DNA of 64,000 bases from Lacrimispora xylanisolvens (GTDB taxonomy: Bacteria > Bacillota > Clostridia > Lachnospirales > Lachnospiraceae). The notes beneath the pieces were generated by a model that saw only the letters and a list, made by a program, of their open reading frames with translations, ran no database searches and was not told the DNA's origin. Positions 62,963 to 64,000 of this stretch are shown here, in pieces. The position numbers and the translations under genes are program-made. Within the stretch, counting starts at the first letter, position 1. Each line of letters begins with the position of its first letter. Where the stretch lies: assembly GCA_017084465.1 (NCBI GenBank), contig CP070896.1, forward strand, positions 5,197,501 through 5,261,500, written 5' to 3'.

Positions 62963-64000
62963 ATGACACAGTTAAAAAAAAGAGCACCATTTAAATTTGA
63001 TATAGTAGGAAGTTTTTTGCGTCCTGATTATTTAAAGGAGGCAAGACAGGGCTGGAAAAATGGAACCGTAACAGAGGAAGAATTAAGAAAGACTGAGGAC
63101 AGAGCCATCACAGAGCTGATCGAAAAGCAAAAAGAGGCGGGGCTTCCTGTCATTACAGACGGAGAGTTTCGAAGAAGCTGGTGGCATCTGGATTTTATGT
63201 GGGGGCTTCAGGGTGTTAAAAAACTGGAAGTGGAACGTGGCTATGCGTTTCATGACGAAGTTACCAGAGGAGAATCCGCTGGTCTGAGCGGGAAAATCTC
63301 TGGGGATAATCACCCCTTTGTAGAGCATTTTAAATTTGTGAAGCTGTTTGAGGATGATTCAGTCACTGCAAGACAGACCATACCGGCACCAGCCCAGTTT
63401 CTGGCTGAACTGGAGCGGGGAGATAATCTGGAACAGACAAAGTCTTACTATCCGGATGAAGAAGAGCTGATCCGGGATATTGCATCTGCTTATCACACCG
63501 TACTCCTTGATCTGTATGAAGCAGGATGCAGAAATGTCCAGTTTGACGACTGTACCTGGGGAATGTTTTGTGACACAAAATATTGGGAAGCCAGACAGAA
63601 GGGATCAAAATCTGTTACTACCGAGGCAGAAAAGTATGTGAGACTGAACAATCTGGCAATGGAGAATCTGCCGGAAGATCTGGTTATCAATACACATGTA
63701 TGCAGAGGCAATTATCATTCCACCTGGGCTTCATCCGGCGGATATGCCCCCATTGCCCCCCATTTATTTGGAAAAGAAAATGTTTCTGCTTACTACCTGG
63801 AATTTGATGATGAGCGTTCTGGAGATTTCGAACCCCTTCATTATGTGGATGGAGATAAGCAGGTAGTCCTTGGACTGATTACAACAAAATCTCCGGATTT
63901 AGAAGAAAAATCGCGGATCATTGAGCGAATCCGCAAGGCTTCCCGTTATATCCCTCTGGACCGCTTATCATTAAGTCCCCAATGTGGTTTTGCATCAACC
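62963..64000 (+). CDS. MetE-family methyltransferase (YxjG/YxjH-like), cut at window end
   Basis: Open reading frame running off the window end (346 codons visible, no stop). A single-domain cobalamin-independent methionine synthase relative, as in YxjG/YxjH. DIVGSFLRPDYLKEARQGW at the start, ITDGEFRRSWW, QFDDCTWGMF, and zinc-ligand regions NTHVCRGNYHS and SPQCGF near the end. Likely transfers a methyl group to a thiol such as homocysteine; exact donor unknown. GAGGAAAG precedes the ATG. Divergent LysR regulator upstream. Confidence 0.9.
   Translation, partial: MTQLKKRAPFKFDIVGSFLRPDYLKEARQGWKNGTVTEEELRKTEDRAITELIEKQKEAGLPVITDGEFRRSWWHLDFMWGLQGVKKLEVERGYAFHDEVTRGESAGLSGKISGDNHPFVEHFKFVKLFEDDSVTARQTIPAPAQFLAELERGDNLEQTKSYYPDEEELIRDIASAYHTVLLDLYEAGCRNVQFDDCTWGMFCDTKYWEARQKGSKSVTTEAEKYVRLNNLAMENLPEDLVINTHVCRGNYHSTWASSGGYAPIAPHLFGKENVSAYYLEFDDERSGDFEPLHYVDGDKQVVLGLITTKSPDLEEKSRIIERIRKASRYIPLDRLSLSPQCGFAST

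Noticed and set aside
1..64000. Prophage, insertion sequence, CRISPR or tRNA genes
   Set aside because: No transposase, integrase, phage structural gene, direct-repeat array or cloverleaf was recognised.

Overview
The window reads as the chromosome of a low-GC, anaerobic, endospore-forming member of the Clostridia. It is most like the Lachnospiraceae (Clostridium cluster XIVa; a Lacrimispora/C. saccharolyticum-type organism would fit). That placement is inferred from the spoIIA and spoVA operons, the purE-M-N-D and pyrF-K-D-E gene orders, an M29 aminopeptidase, a PocR-type chemoreceptor fragment and glycyl-radical-clade style microcompartment genes. No rRNA, tRNA, CRISPR array, prophage, transposase or insertion sequence was recognised. 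The tract is mostly housekeeping chromosome.

Layout. 0-4.7 kb: a TrpR-like regulator, a DUF1836 protein, ridA, and folC with a 46-residue ORF and a membrane TPR protein. 4.8-9.5 kb: the sporulation block spoIIAA-spoIIAB-sigF, then a consensus sigma-G promoter, a 52-residue membrane protein and spoVAA-AB-AC-AD-AE. 9.5-16.5 kb: a class A penicillin-binding protein, an IMPACT/YigZ protein, typA, an SSB-like protein and cobO. 16.4-18.5 kb: a lysine riboswitch with terminator controlling dapA-dapB. 19.5-25.6 kb: purC, purF, purB, a LysR regulator and purA. 25.6-36 kb: a cell-wall-repeat protein with a degenerate peptidase-like tail, a nitroreductase, an ABC-F ATPase, rex, nnr, alr, a solitary mazF-type gene and a CBS-domain membrane protein. 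36-42.8 kb: yebC, a PocR/chemoreceptor-like protein, two acetyltransferases, pepF, a second nitroreductase and a YkgJ-type cysteine-cluster protein. 42.8-49.3 kb: pyrF-pyrK-pyrD-pyrE, small membrane proteins and an M29 aminopeptidase. 49.3-57.2 kb: a chemoreceptor behind a sigma-D-type promoter, purE-purM-purN-purD, a structured 475-base intergenic region and a DUF4914 gene. 57.3-64 kb: an old-yellow-enzyme gene and an MFS gene divergent from a tetR, then a three-gene microcompartment satellite (EutS/PduU-like shell gene, PduV/EutP-like GTPase, second EutS/PduU-like shell gene), and a LysR gene divergent from a MetE-family gene cut by the window edge.

A dominant technical feature is that about 19 single frameshifts break 17 otherwise intact genes, including essential or near-essential ones (dapB, purF, purM, purN, alr, nnr, a PBP). 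Most lie in short homopolymers, and each gene regains its full family length when one or two bases are added or removed. The simplest explanation is indel error in the sequence, not gene decay. These genes are therefore annotated as single CDSs spanning the frameshift.

The most interesting material is the EutS/PduV/EutS mini-locus behind a MerR-type promoter (long spacer with a central dyad), the structured leader of the DUF4914 gene, the wall-anchored protein whose C-terminus resembles a lethal-factor/PPEP-like peptidase without its metal ligands, and the sigma-G promoter with a small membrane ORF at the head of spoVA.
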